Numbered from the stretch's first letter, positions 36,656-46,522 are shown. The stretch: 64,000 nt of DNA from Aminobacter ciceronei (GCF_014138625.1 NZ_JACJHY010000004.1:62001-126000); one strand, 5' to 3'. The notes: a model not told the origin generated them from the sequence alone. Numbers and translations: made by a program.

Positions 36656-37972
36656 CTACCTCCCGCCCGCGCCCTTGAGGCGCGACTGCACGATCAGCGG
36701 GTGGATGAAGGGTTCGAGCGCCTTCAGCGTGCGGGCGAGCGCACCGCGCATTTCCTCGACGGTGGCGGCACCGGCCAACATCATGTCGTGGCGTGCGATT
36801 TCGTTGCCGAGCAGGAAGTTGACCGCACCGGCGAGCATGTCGCGGTCGCGGACGATCTTGGCTCCGCCCTTGTCGATCAGGCGCTGGTAGGTGTCGCGGA
36901 AGTTCTGCACGTTGCGCCCGGCGAGAACGGCGGTGTCGAGCATCGCCGGCTCGAGCGGGTTCTGCCCGCCCTGGGCCGTCATCGAACGGCCGACAAAGGC
37001 GATCTCGGTCAGGCGCAGGTAAAGTCCCATCTCGCCGATGGTGTCGCCGAGCAGGATGTCGGTGTCAGGGGTGATGCGGTCGCCGGTGCTGCGGCGGGCG
37101 ACGTTCAGGCCCAGGGCGGTCAGTTCCGTCACCAGGGCCGCGGCGCGGTCGGGATGGCGCGGCACGATGATGGTCAACAGGCTGCGATGGCGGCTGCGCA
37201 GCATGGCGTGCACTTCGGCAGCCATCACCTCTTCGCCGTCATGGGTCGACACGGCAGCCCAGGTCGGGCGGCGGCCGATCTGGCGCTGGATGGCGTAGAG
37301 CGCGGTTTCGTCGGCCGGCGGCGGCGCGGTATCGACCTTGAGGTTGCCCGAGACGGTGACCGGGCGTGCGCCGAGCGCGCGGAAACGCTCGCCGTCGACC
37401 TCCGACTGCGCCACCACATGGGCCATGTTTTCGAACAGCGCCTCGGCGATGTAGGCGCGCTTCTTCCACGACTTGAAGGAGCGGTCGGACAGGCGGCCAT
37501 TGACCAGGATCTGCGGCACGCGGCGGGCGCCGAGTTCGAGGATGGTCATCGGCCAGATTTCGGATTCGGCAATGATTGCCAGATCCGGCTGCCAGTGGTC
37601 GAGGAAGCGGCTGACCGCCGGCTTGAGGTCGAGCGGCACATATTGATGGATGATGCGGCCGCCCAGCCGTTCCTCGGCGACCTGCGCCGAGGTGACCGTG
37701 CCGGTGGTCAGCACGATGTTGATGCCATAGCCCAGGATGGATTCGATCAGCGGCACGACCGCGATCGTCTCGCCGACGCTTGCGGCATGGAACCAGACCA
37801 GCGGCCCGTCAGGCCGCTCCCGGCTCGGCACGCCGTAGCGCTCGCGCCGGCGGTTGCGGTCTTCCTTGCCCTTGGAGGCGCGCCAGGCGACATAGCCGCC
37901 GACCATCGGATAGGCAGCGGCACCTGCGTAACGATAGGCTCTGAGGAAGGCGCGAGCCCAGCGTTCGCTCAT
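36656..37972 (-). CDS. waaA: 3-deoxy-D-manno-octulosonic acid transferase
   Basis: Adds Kdo to lipid IVA at the cytoplasmic side of the inner membrane. The 438-residue protein has an N-terminal membrane anchor, the WFHAASVGETIAVVPLI block with the catalytic Glu, then VESEIWP-like (AESEIWPMTILEL) and GGQNPLEPA near residue 345. The stop is 2 bases before the lpxK CTG, and the start overlaps the acyltransferase stop by 4 bases, so lipid A genes are translationally linked. Confidence 0.95.
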   Translation of the reverse strand: MSERWARAFLRAYRYAGAAAYPMVGGYVAWRASKGKEDRNRRRERYGVPSRERPDGPLVWFHAASVGETIAVVPLIESILGYGINIVLTTGTVTSAQVAEERLGGRIIHQYVPLDLKPAVSRFLDHWQPDLAIIAESEIWPMTILELGARRVPQILVNGRLSDRSFKSWKKRAYIAEALFENMAHVVAQSEVDGERFRALGARPVTVSGNLKVDTAPPPADETALYAIQRQIGRRPTWAAVSTHDGEEVMAAEVHAMLRSRHRSLLTIIVPRHPDRAAALVTELTALGLNVARRSTGDRITPDTDILLGDTIGEMGLYLRLTEIAFVGRSMTAQGGQNPLEPAMLDTAVLAGRNVQNFRDTYQRLIDKGGAKIVRDRDMLAGAVNFLLGNEIARHDMMLAGAATVEEMRGALARTLKALEPFIHPLIVQSRLKGAGGR

Positions 37973-38778
37973 TTGCCACCGCTCCCTTTGCCACCATCGA
38001 CCAGGCGGTAGGCCTGCTCGGTGGCATGGTCGATCGCGGCGGTCAGTTCCTGGCGCTTGCGCTCCATCTCGGCATCGTCGGCATCGGCCGGAACCTCGAT
38101 CAGCGGAGCGACGAAGATGGCGCAGCGGCCGAACGGCAGATTGATCGTGGTCTTGTCCCAGCTGCCTTCCAGCACCTTGCGACGGCTGGTGGCAATCGCT
38201 GCCGGTGCGATCGGGCGCCCGGACAGCCGGGCCAGGAGGATGATGCCCATGCCGGCGTCGCGCGGCGTGCCATGCGGAATGTCAGCGATCATGCAGACGT
38301 TCTTGCCGGCATCGAGCGCCTTTTTCAGGGCGATCAGCGCCACGGCGCCACCTTTTTCGTGCTTGCGCCTGGTTTCGCGGCCGCCCGAGCCGCGCACGGC
38401 CTCGATGCCGAACTTGTTGATGACAAGCGCATTGAGCTCGGCATCGGCGCTGCGCGACACCATCGCCACCAGGCCGCGTTGGCTCGGATAGAGCGCCGGC
38501 GCCAATAGATGCTGGCCGTGCCACAGGCCGACGATCAGCGGCTCGCTGTCGGCATGGCTGCCGCCGGCCAGCGCATAGGAGCCCTTGACCATCGGGTTGG
38601 TCAGCTTGATGAAGCGCATCGCCCCGGCAAACAGGCTCGCCACCGCCCCCTTGGCGAAGCGCGACTTGGCAAGCGGCTCGCGGATGCGGCGCCAGAACGT
38701 CTTCGACGCCGGCTGCTTGACGCGCTTCTTCTTCGCCGCGGGCCTCACGGCCGGCGACGCCATGCGGGGTTGCTCCAT
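37969..38778 (-). CDS. DUF374-type lysophospholipid-acyltransferase-like protein
   Basis: A 269-residue protein of the DUF374 family always found with waaA in Alphaproteobacteria. After a basic N-terminus (AKKKRVKQPASKTFWRRI) come LIVGLWHGQHLLAPAL, VSRSADAELNALVINKFGIEAVRGSGGRE and IADIPHGTPRDAGMGIILLARLSGRPIAP, matching LPLAT-type motifs (H-x4-D-like region plus a conserved Gly-rich segment). It may acylate a lipid A or phospholipid intermediate. The ATG overlaps the DUF4170 stop by one base; ATG at 38763 with a GGAG site is an alternative. Confidence 0.85.
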   Translation of the reverse strand: MEQPRMASPAVRPAAKKKRVKQPASKTFWRRIREPLAKSRFAKGAVASLFAGAMRFIKLTNPMVKGSYALAGGSHADSEPLIVGLWHGQHLLAPALYPSQRGLVAMVSRSADAELNALVINKFGIEAVRGSGGRETRRKHEKGGAVALIALKKALDAGKNVCMIADIPHGTPRDAGMGIILLARLSGRPIAPAAIATSRRKVLEGSWDKTTINLPFGRCAIFVAPLIEVPADADDAEMERKRQELTAAIDHATEQAYRLVDGGKGSGGK

Positions 38779-39029
38779 CAGTTCTGACCGGCAGCCTTCG
38801 TGTCGGGCTCCAGCAGTCGATGCAGGTGGACGACGAAGTAGCGCATGTGGGCGTTGTCGACGCTTGCCTGCGCCTTTGCCTTCCAGGCCAGCTCGGCCGA
38901 CTTGTAGTCGGGATAGATGCCAACCATGTCGAGCGCATCGAGGTCGCGGAACTCGGTTCCGCCGAGCTTGGTCAACTCGCCGCCGAACACCAGATGCAGG
39001 AGCTGCTTTTTTCCGTTTTCTTCGGACAT
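38778..39029 (-). CDS. DUF4170 protein
   Basis: An 83-residue protein of a family restricted to Alphaproteobacteria and regularly placed in the lipid A/Kdo cluster. The pattern LLHLVFGGELTKLGGTEFRDLDALDMVGIYPDYKSAELAWKAKAQASVDNAHMRYFVVHLHRLLEP covers the domain. It is small and soluble, with no known function. Its position between the cysQ-like and acyltransferase genes suggests a role in envelope synthesis. Confidence 0.88.
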   Translation of the reverse strand: MSEENGKKQLLHLVFGGELTKLGGTEFRDLDALDMVGIYPDYKSAELAWKAKAQASVDNAHMRYFVVHLHRLLEPDTKAAGQN

Positions 39030-39107
39030 CTGTTTCCTTGATTCATCATCTCAGGGCTCGCCTGATCTAGACCAAAGCGCGCCGTTTTGGAACAGTCGGT
39101 AAAATCA

Positions 39108-39914
39108 TCAACCGTCGTGGCTGGCAAGCACCCCGGCCATGACATCGAGCAGCGTGCCGCTGCCGGCCATCAGCGCGCCGTGAACGATGTCACTGCCGGC
39201 AAAGGCGAGCCGGCTGCCATGCCGGTCGAGCAGCTTGCCGCCCGCCTCGGTCAGGATCAGCTCGGCAGCGGCGATGTCCCAATCATGGGCATTGGGCTTG
39301 ACGAAAGTCGCATCGAGCACCCCGTTGGCGATCATCGCCACGCGATAGGCCAGCGAGGGAATGTAGGTCTCGCGATCGAGCCTGCCCTGCCAGTGCACAG
39401 GCATCTTGTCGATCATCGGCTTGGGACCGGCAATACGCATGCGTTCGCCCGCCTCGCGCACCTTCAGGGGCTGGCCGTTGAGAAAGGCGCCACCGCCCTT
39501 GACCGCCCAAAAGGTCTCCTGCCGCGCCGGGCATTCGAGCACGCCGGCGAGCGAGCGGCCGGCCTCGACGACGGCAACGCTGACGCACCATGCCGTGCGC
39601 CCCTCGACGAAGCCGCGCGTGCCGTCGATCGGGTCGACGACGAAGGTGCGGCGCGCGCCGAGCCGGTCGGGATTGTCGGCGGTTTCCTCCGACAGCCAGC
39701 CATAGCCGGGCCGTGCCGCGGTCAGGGTTTCGCGCAAATAGTGGTCGGCGGCGTAATCGGCCTCGCTGACCGGCGAATTGCCGCCCTTGAACCAGACTTC
39801 CGGGCTCTGCCGGAAAAAGCCCATGGCGATCCGCCCGGCCTCGGTGGCAGCAGCACGCAGCAGGTCGAGTTCGGCCTTCAGGTCGGAATTGTCGATGTTG
39901 TCAGTCGCCTGCAA
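39108..39914 (-). CDS. Inositol-monophosphatase-family phosphatase, CysQ-like
   Basis: A 268-residue Mg2+-dependent phosphatase: WLSEETADN, DPIDGTRGFVEGRTAWCVSVA and DWDIAAAELILTEAGG are the three metal motifs. The length and motifs suit 3'(2'),5'-bisphosphate nucleotidase (CysQ) or a close IMPase relative. The start appears to be TTG at 39914, overlapping the pmbA stop by 14 bases; no other suitable start is found before the first motif. GAAGG lies 9 bases ahead. Part of the lipid A/Kdo operon. Confidence 0.88.
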   Translation of the reverse strand: MQATDNIDNSDLKAELDLLRAAATEAGRIAMGFFRQSPEVWFKGGNSPVSEADYAADHYLRETLTAARPGYGWLSEETADNPDRLGARRTFVVDPIDGTRGFVEGRTAWCVSVAVVEAGRSLAGVLECPARQETFWAVKGGGAFLNGQPLKVREAGERMRIAGPKPMIDKMPVHWQGRLDRETYIPSLAYRVAMIANGVLDATFVKPNAHDWDIAAAELILTEAGGKLLDRHGSRLAFAGSDIVHGALMAGSGTLLDVMAGVLASHDG

Positions 39915-41244
39915 GGGTCATGCCTTCGATCAGAAGCGTCGGCGCGGCAGTGCCGAAATTGCGGTCGAGGTCGCTTGCCGGCACCATGCGCAGGAACATG
40001 TCCTTGAGGTTGGAGGCGATCGTCACCTCCGACACCGCCCAGGTGATCTCGCCATTCTCGATCCAGAAGCCGGAAGCGCCGCGGCTGTATTCGCCCGTCA
40101 CCATGTCGACGCCCTGGCCGAACACCTCGGTGACATAGAAGCCGCGCTTGAGCGAGCGGATGATGTCCTCGGGCGAGCGCTCGCCCGGCTCGATGCTGAA
40201 ATTGGTCGAGGACGGCGTGACCGACGAGCCGCTGCGCGCGCCACGGCCATTGGTGACGAGGCCGAGTTCGCGCGCCGCCGATGTCGACAGGAACCAGTGG
40301 TTGAGCACGCCCTTGTCGACCATCTTGAGCGTCGCACCTTCGATGCCCTCGCCGTCGAACGGACGCGACGCCTGGCCGCGCCGCTTCAACGGCTCGTCGA
40401 TGGCGGTGATGGCGGCGGAAGCCACCGGCTTGCCCATCATGTCGCGCAGGAAGCTGGTCTTGCGCGCCACCGAGGCGCCGTTGATGGCGCCGGCGAGGTG
40501 GCCGGCAATGCCGCGCGCGACGCGCGGATCGAAGACGACGTCGACGGGTCCGGTTGCCGCCTTGCGGGCGTTGAGCCGCTTGACCGCGCGTTCGCCGGCG
40601 CTGCGGCCGATATCGGCCGATGCATCGAGATCGGCAAAGTGGATGCGTGACGAGAAATCATAGTCGCGCTCCATCGCCGTGCCCTCGCCGGCGATGACGC
40701 TGGCCGAGCGCGAGAAGCGTGAGCCGACATAATGGCCGACGAAGCCGTGCGAGGTGGCGAGCACCAGCCCGCCAAGACCGGCGGCAGCACCGGCGCCGGA
40801 CGAATTGGTCACGCCCTTGACGGCGAGCGCTGCCTCTTCGGCGGCGAGCGCGTCTTCCTTCAGGCGTTCGGCCGAGACGATGGTGTCGTCGAACAGGTCG
40901 AGGTCGCGCGGCGTTTGCGCCAGCAAGGCGGCATCGGCCAGGCCCTGATAGGGATCCTCCGGCGATACCCTGGCCATCGCCACGGCGCGCTCGGCCAGAA
41001 CCCTGGGGTCGGAGGCGGCGGTCGCCGAAACGCTGGCGACACGCTGGCCGACGAACACTCTGAGCGACATGTCCTCGCTCTCCGAGGCCTCTGTCGCCTC
41101 GACCTTGCCGAGGCGCACCGAAACGCTTGTCGAGCGGCCGCGTACCGCAACCGCGTCGGCGGCGTCAGCGCCGGCCTTCTTTGCCGCCTCGACGAGGCTC
41201 GCCACCCGGTCGGCCAGTTTCGCGGCGTCGTTGGTATCGTTCAT
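39901..41244 (-). CDS. pmbA: TldD/PmbA-family metalloprotease, PmbA-type
   Basis: A 447-residue protein of the TldD/PmbA family; in E. coli TldE(PmbA) pairs with TldD to mature microcins and degrade the CcdA antitoxin. The series VRLGKVEATEASESEDMSLRVFVGQRVASVSATA, ATSHGFVGHYVGSRFSRSASVIAGEG and FYVTEVFGQGVDMVTGEYSRGASGFWIENGEI is family-specific. PmbA lacks the HExxxH metal site of TldD. First gene of the leftward operon down to lpxK; the start is the ATG giving MNDTNDAAK. Confidence 0.93.
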   Translation of the reverse strand: MNDTNDAAKLADRVASLVEAAKKAGADAADAVAVRGRSTSVSVRLGKVEATEASESEDMSLRVFVGQRVASVSATAASDPRVLAERAVAMARVSPEDPYQGLADAALLAQTPRDLDLFDDTIVSAERLKEDALAAEEAALAVKGVTNSSGAGAAAGLGGLVLATSHGFVGHYVGSRFSRSASVIAGEGTAMERDYDFSSRIHFADLDASADIGRSAGERAVKRLNARKAATGPVDVVFDPRVARGIAGHLAGAINGASVARKTSFLRDMMGKPVASAAITAIDEPLKRRGQASRPFDGEGIEGATLKMVDKGVLNHWFLSTSAARELGLVTNGRGARSGSSVTPSSTNFSIEPGERSPEDIIRSLKRGFYVTEVFGQGVDMVTGEYSRGASGFWIENGEITWAVSEVTIASNLKDMFLRMVPASDLDRNFGTAAPTLLIEGMTLAGD

Positions 41245-41389
41245 TTGGCATGTTCCGATTGCTTGCCGCCCGTTGGACGCGGCCCGTACCACCCCATCTA
41301 TTGTCCCCAACCCGCTTGTGCAATGGGCGGGTGCATGGTCAAACCACCGTGATGCGGTGCTTCGCCGCCGAAATTTCCAGGGAAATCGC

Positions 41390-42820
41390 ATGTCCACACA
41401 GGCTCCGGCGGCGGCACCGGCAAAATTCACCACCGGTTCGACCATGCGCCATGTCGTGGTCATGACCGGCACCGGCTCGGTCGGGCTGATCGCCATCTTC
41501 ATCGTCGACGCGCTCAACCTGTTCTACATTTCCCTGCTCGGCATCGAGGAGCTGGCGGCGGCCATCGGCTTTGCCTCGACGCTTTTGTTCTTCACGCTGT
41601 CGATCTCGATCGGCTTCACCATCGCCTGCGGCGCGCTGGTGGCGCGCTGCCTCGGCCGCGGCCAGCGCGAGGAGGCCCGCTCCATGGGCGGCGCCTCGAT
41701 GGTGTTCATGGGCGTCGCCACGCTTGTGATGACGCTCGCTGCCTTGCCGTTCCTGCGGCCCCTGCTCGCTTTGCTCGGCGCCACCGGTGCGACGCTCGAC
41801 CTGTCGACCCGGTTCCTGCAGATCGTGCTGCCGTCCTTCCCTGTCATGGCGCTCGGCATGTGCACGACAGGCATATTACGCGGCGTCGGCGATGCGCGAC
41901 GGGCAATGTATGTGACGCTCGGCAGCGGCATCGCCGCGGCCATTCTCGACCCGATCCTGATCTTCGGCTTCGACCTCGGCCTCGACGGCGCCGCCATCTC
42001 GACGGTGCTGACACGTTTCGTCATGCTGGCCATCGGCCTGCACGGCGCCCATGTTGTGCATCGGCTGATCAAGCTCCCGGATCTGAGCGGTTTGCGCGAG
42101 GCCGTCAGGCCCTTCTTCGCCATCGGCGTGCCGGCCATGCTGACCCAGGTCGCGACCCCTGTCGGCAACGCCTATGTCACCATCGAAATGGCTGCCTTCG
42201 GCGACCAGGCAGTGGCCGGCTGGGCGATCATCGGCCGTCTGGTGCCGGTCGCCTTCGGCGTCATCTTCGCGCTGTCGGGTGCCGTCGGGCCGATCCTCGG
42301 GCAGAACTACGGCGCCCGCAAGTTCGAGCGCCTGACCACGACGATGCGCGACAGCCTGCTGTTCACCATCGTCTATGTGCTGGCTGTGTGGGGGCTGCTG
42401 GCGATCTTCGCCAACCCGATCGCCAGCGCCTTCGGCGCCGACGGCATCGCCCGCGAACTGATCGTGTTCTTCTGCCATTTCGCCGCCGGCAGCTTCCTGT
42501 TCAACGGCGCGATCTTCGTGTCGAGCGCTGCCTTCAACAATCTGGGCTATCCGACCTATTCGACCGTGTTCAACTGGGGCCGCTCGACGCTCGGCGTCAT
42601 CCCCTTCGTCTGGATCGGCGCGCATTACTGGGGCGCCATCGGCGTCATCGCCGGCTGGGGCCTGGGCGCTGTGGTGTTCGGTGTCGTCTCGATGTTCGTC
42701 TGCTTCCGCGTCGTCAACGCGATCGCGCGCGAACCGCAGCATCAGGACGAGCCGGTGCCGGCGCTGCCGCCGGCGGCACAGTCGCCCTTCTCCACCGGCA
42801 AGGCTTCGACGCTGCAATAG
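41390..42820 (+). CDS. MATE-family efflux protein
   Basis: A 476-residue inner-membrane exporter with twelve hydrophobic segments in two halves, driven by Na+ or H+. The MATE patterns ALVARCLGRGQREEARSMGGAS, LRGVGDARRAMYVTLGSGIAAAILDPILIFGF and GPILGQNYGARKFERL are intact. The C-terminal tail is a short, proline-rich cytoplasmic segment (PVPALPPAAQSPFSTGKA). Divergent from pmbA. Substrate unknown; DinF/NorM-like. Confidence 0.9.
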   Translation: MSTQAPAAAPAKFTTGSTMRHVVVMTGTGSVGLIAIFIVDALNLFYISLLGIEELAAAIGFASTLLFFTLSISIGFTIACGALVARCLGRGQREEARSMGGASMVFMGVATLVMTLAALPFLRPLLALLGATGATLDLSTRFLQIVLPSFPVMALGMCTTGILRGVGDARRAMYVTLGSGIAAAILDPILIFGFDLGLDGAAISTVLTRFVMLAIGLHGAHVVHRLIKLPDLSGLREAVRPFFAIGVPAMLTQVATPVGNAYVTIEMAAFGDQAVAGWAIIGRLVPVAFGVIFALSGAVGPILGQNYGARKFERLTTTMRDSLLFTIVYVLAVWGLLAIFANPIASAFGADGIARELIVFFCHFAAGSFLFNGAIFVSSAAFNNLGYPTYSTVFNWGRSTLGVIPFVWIGAHYWGAIGVIAGWGLGAVVFGVVSMFVCFRVVNAIAREPQHQDEPVPALPPAAQSPFSTGKASTLQ

Positions 42821-42843
42821 CTGGAGAAAGCCGCCCGCCGGGC

Positions 42844-43665
42844 CTAGCGCAGGATCTCGTCGAGGGCGTGCTTGAGCTCGTCCTTGATCGCCGCCGTCTC
42901 GGCCATGACCTGGTCGATCTTGAGGAAGTCGAGCGCCTTGAAGCGCGACACCGGCGGCCTCAGGAAAATGTCTGGCGGGTTCTGGCCGAGCTTGTTGGCG
43001 ATGATCGACTGCATCATCAGCTGGCTGGCGCCGAACATCAGGTCGATCGAATTGGGCGGCTTGCGGCCGTTCTCGAATGGCGCGCCGACGACGTCGATGG
43101 CGATGACGTGGTCGGCCAGGCCCTCGAGCAGGTCGAACGGCACCGGATTGTAGATGCCGCCGTCGATATAGAGCGTGTTGCCGCGCGTCACCGGCTTGAA
43201 CACCGCCGGGATCGCCGCCGATGCGGCGAGCGCCGAAAACAGCTCGCCCTCCTCGAACACCTTCAGGCAATGGCCGTAATAGTCGGTTGCCGTCACCTTC
43301 AAGGGCAGCTTCAGCTCCTCGAAGGTATCAGGCACGCCCTCGGGCAGAAACGACTTGAGGATGCGCTCGACATTGAACTGGGTGACCCTGATGCCGGTCT
43401 CGACCATCTCCGACAGCGTGCCCGGCCGGGCCCGCCACATGCGGCTGGCCACCTCGGCCGGCCGGCCGAGCACGGCGCGGGAGTGCTCGTGGATTTCCCT
43501 GCCGGTCAGGCCGGCGGCCATGCCGGCGCCCATCACAGCACCTATGGAGGACCCTGCGATCGCCACCGGCCTGATGCCGAGCTCGTCGAGCGCCTCGATG
43601 ACATGGATATGAGCGAGGCCGCGCGCGCCGCCGCCGCCAAGTGCCAGTGCGAAGGTGGCGCTCAT
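42844..43665 (-). CDS. Patatin-like phospholipase, RssA-type
   Basis: A 273-residue patatin domain with oxyanion LGGGGARGLAH (9-19), nucleophile GSSIG (38-42) and the catalytic Asp in IDGGIYNP near residue 168. Close in length and layout to E. coli RssA and YchK-type esterases, which act on cytoplasmic lipids. Its ATG overlaps the stop of the M16 peptidase gene by 4 bases, so it is the third gene of a peptidase-patatin operon. Confidence 0.9.
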   Translation of the reverse strand: MSATFALALGGGGARGLAHIHVIEALDELGIRPVAIAGSSIGAVMGAGMAAGLTGREIHEHSRAVLGRPAEVASRMWRARPGTLSEMVETGIRVTQFNVERILKSFLPEGVPDTFEELKLPLKVTATDYYGHCLKVFEEGELFSALAASAAIPAVFKPVTRGNTLYIDGGIYNPVPFDLLEGLADHVIAIDVVGAPFENGRKPPNSIDLMFGASQLMMQSIIANKLGQNPPDIFLRPPVSRFKALDFLKIDQVMAETAAIKDELKHALDEILR

Positions 43666-45032
43666 CCCTTGCTCTCTCCGAATTTCGGACCGAGGATCAT
43701 GATCGCGGGGTCGACCGACAACAGCTTGCGCGCCGCCGCCCTGACGTCGTCGAGCGTGACGGCGTTGATCAGCTCGACGCGCCTCTGCATATAGTCGATG
43801 CCGAGCTTGTCGGTCTGCAGGTCGACAAGCGTGCCGGCAATCGCGCCCGAGGAATCGAGATTGTTGATGGCATAGGCGCCGAGCATGTACTTCTTGGCCG
43901 CGTCGAGTTCAGCTGCGGTAGGCCCCTCCTCCGCCATCTTGCGGATCACCTCGCGAATGACGCCAAGCGTCTCGGCCGCCCGGTCCGACCGTGTCGCGGT
44001 GCCGATGATCAGCGACGACGAATGCTCCTGGTTGATCAGCGCGGAGCTGACACTGTAGGCCAGCCCGCGCTTTTCACGCACCTCGTCGAACAGCCGCGAC
44101 GAGAATGTGCCGCCGCCCAGGATGTGCTCCATCAGTGCCGCGGCAAGGAAATCGGGCGCTTCGCGCGGCACGCCGGGATAGACCAGCTGCAGCGAGGTCT
44201 GCGGCAGGGGATATTCGATATGCATGGTCTGGCCGAGCCTGGGCTCGACGCGTTCGACCGGCCGCAATTCGGCTTTGTCAGGCAATTCGCCGAACACCTG
44301 GTCGAGCCGCTTCTTCAGCGTCTCGGCGTCGATGGCGCCGACGACGGCGACATGGATGTTTTCCCTGGCGAAATTGGCCTTGTGGAAGGCGCGCAGGTCA
44401 TCGGCGGTGATGGTCGCCAGCGACGCCTCGGTGCCCATGTCGGGCCTGGCATAAGGATGCGTGCCGTAGATCGCCTCGGCCCATTTGCGCGCCGCCTGGG
44501 TCTCGGGGTCGCGCGCATTGGCAACGATGCCGTTGACGATCTGCGCGCGGATGCGGTCGAGCGGCGCCTGGTCGAAGCGCGGCGTCTCGACCGCAAGCTT
44601 GAGCAGTTCGAAGGCATCGTCCTGTCGCTCGGCGAGCATGCGCATGCCGCCGCCGACGGCGTCATTGCCTTCGTTGAAGCCCATTTCGGCGCCAGCCTCG
44701 TCGAGCTTGATCTGGAAGGCGTCGCTGTCGAGATCGCCGGCGCCTTCGTCGAAAAGCCCGGTCATCAGGTTGGCGAGGCCTTCCTTGCCCTGGGGATCCT
44801 GGGTGCTGCCGCCATCGAACAGGAATTTTATCGCGATGATCGGCACCGAATAGTCCTCGACCAGCCAGGCGGTGATGCCCTTGTCGGACTTGACCTCCTG
44901 GATACGGACCTCGGCGCGCGCGACCATGGCGGGCAGGACCAGGAAAACCAGTGCCAGCATCAGCGTCGCCGCTGATGCACGCGTCGTCGAGAAAGTGGGG
45001 GCCTTGAAACGCATTGCCATGAGCCTGGTCAT
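43662..45032 (-). CDS. M16-family peptidase-like protein lacking the zinc motif
   Basis: A 456-residue exported member of the pitrilysin/processing-peptidase family. A signal peptide (ATLMLALVFLVLPAMVARAE) precedes two M16 halves. The zinc motif HxxEH expected in the first half is absent: the aligned segment reads MTGLFDEGAGDLDSDAF. The later SSRLFDEVREKRGLAYSV helix is intact. It probably pairs with the active protein encoded upstream, as in alpha/beta processing peptidases. The ATG lies 4 bases after that gene's stop. Confidence 0.9.
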   Translation of the reverse strand: MTRLMAMRFKAPTFSTTRASAATLMLALVFLVLPAMVARAEVRIQEVKSDKGITAWLVEDYSVPIIAIKFLFDGGSTQDPQGKEGLANLMTGLFDEGAGDLDSDAFQIKLDEAGAEMGFNEGNDAVGGGMRMLAERQDDAFELLKLAVETPRFDQAPLDRIRAQIVNGIVANARDPETQAARKWAEAIYGTHPYARPDMGTEASLATITADDLRAFHKANFARENIHVAVVGAIDAETLKKRLDQVFGELPDKAELRPVERVEPRLGQTMHIEYPLPQTSLQLVYPGVPREAPDFLAAALMEHILGGGTFSSRLFDEVREKRGLAYSVSSALINQEHSSSLIIGTATRSDRAAETLGVIREVIRKMAEEGPTAAELDAAKKYMLGAYAINNLDSSGAIAGTLVDLQTDKLGIDYMQRRVELINAVTLDDVRAAARKLLSVDPAIMILGPKFGESKG

Positions 45033-45036
45033 CACA

Positions 45037-46410
45037 TCACTTCTCGACTGATTTCGCCGGCAGCAGATAGCCGGCAACCGAATGGTCGGGATTGAGATAT
45101 TTGGCGGCAACCGCCTTGATCTGGTCGGTGGTGACAGTGCGGATCCTGTCCGGCCACTGTTCGATGTCGGCAACCGTGCCGCCGGTCGCCAGCGTGCTGC
45201 CATAGATGTTGGCCATGCTGGCCTGGTTGTCGCGGGCAAAGATCATCGAGCGGACGAAACGGTCCTTGGCCTTTTCGAGCTCGTCCGATGTCACGCCGTC
45301 CTTGATGATGCGGCGGATCTCGACGTCGACGGCGGCTTCCACCTGCTGCAGCCCGGCTTCGCCACGCGGCGCGCCATAGACGGTGAAGCTGGTGTCGTCG
45401 ACCATCGTGCCCTGGAAGAAGGCGCCGGCGGAGGAGGCAATGCCGTCCTTGACCACCAGGCCCTGGTAGAGCCGGCTGCGGCTGCCGCCGCCAAGGATCT
45501 CCGACAGAAGATCGAGCGCTTCGGCTTCGCCCGGCTCGGCCGTCTGGTAGGACGGCACCACCCAGGCCTTGGAGAAGCTCGGCACGCTGACACGCTCGTC
45601 GGTCAGTTCGACGGTGCGCTTGGTGTTCTGCTCCGGCTCGACCGGGCGGATGCGCGGCGGCAGTTCCGGCCCGCGCGCCACCTTGCCATAGGTCTTTTCG
45701 GCCAGCGCCTTGACCGTATCAGGCTCGACGTCGCCGGCAACGATCAGGATCGCGTTGTTGGGGGCGTAATACTTGACGTAGAAGTCGGTGGCGTCGACGC
45801 GGTTGAGCTTTTCGATCTCATGCATCCAGCCGATGACCGGAATGCGGTAGGGCTGGTTCTGATACAGCGTCGCGTCGACTTCCTCGTTGAGCAGCGCGCC
45901 AGGATTGTTTTCGACGCGCGAGCGGCGCTCTTCGAGGATGACGTCGCGTTCGGGCTCGATCACCGCATCGGTCAGCACCAGGTTGCGCATCCGGTCGGCC
46001 TCGAAGCTCATCATCGTTTCGAGGGCAGCGGGGGTCACCGTCTGGTGATAGGCGGTGTAGTCATAGGTGGTGAAGGCGTTCTCGCTGCCGCCGATCTCGG
46101 CGATCTTCTGGCCGAACTCGCCGGCCTTGTGGTTGCTGGTGCCCTTGAACATCAGATGTTCGAAGAAATGGGCGATGCCCGACTTGCCGGGCATCTCGTC
46201 GGCGCTGCCGACCTTGTACCAGACCATGTGGGTAGCGATAGGGGCGCGATGGTCGGGGATGACCACGACCTGCATGCCATTGTCGAGCGTGAAGCTGGTG
46301 ACCTTCCAGTCGCTGCGCGGCGCTTCGGCGAGAGCCGGCGCCGACGAGGCCAGCCCCAGGGCCAACAGGGCTGGCAGCGAGGCTTTCGCCCGCAAGAATC
46401 TCAAGATCAT
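45037..46410 (-). CDS. M16-family zinc metallopeptidase
   Basis: A 457-residue periplasmic peptidase with a Sec signal peptide ([18 protein letters not shown]) and the active motif HFFEH (81-85) plus the distal Glu in [12 protein letters not shown]. The C-terminal half has the paired-domain segment [23 protein letters not shown]. Partner of the inactive paralogue immediately downstream. The ATG at 46410 has an AGAGG site; a TTG one codon earlier is less likely. Confidence 0.93.
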   Translation of the reverse strand: MILRFLRAKASLPALLALGLASSAPALAEAPRSDWKVTSFTLDNGMQVVVIPDHRAPIATHMVWYKVGSADEMPGKSGIAHFFEHLMFKGTSNHKAGEFGQKIAEIGGSENAFTTYDYTAYHQTVTPAALETMMSFEADRMRNLVLTDAVIEPERDVILEERRSRVENNPGALLNEEVDATLYQNQPYRIPVIGWMHEIEKLNRVDATDFYVKYYAPNNAILIVAGDVEPDTVKALAEKTYGKVARGPELPPRIRPVEPEQNTKRTVELTDERVSVPSFSKAWVVPSYQTAEPGEAEALDLLSEILGGGSRSRLYQGLVVKDGIASSAGAFFQGTMVDDTSFTVYGAPRGEAGLQQVEAAVDVEIRRIIKDGVTSDELEKAKDRFVRSMIFARDNQASMANIYGSTLATGGTVADIEQWPDRIRTVTTDQIKAVAAKYLNPDHSVAGYLLPAKSVEK

Positions 46411-46522
46411 CAACTGCCTCTGAATGTGGACGTGCCCGCCTTATAGGCTTCGGCACAAAGCGGCGGGAAGTGAATTGTTCGTAATCTTCCGGTCCGAAAG
46501 AGGCCGAAGTCGGGCGCCGCAG

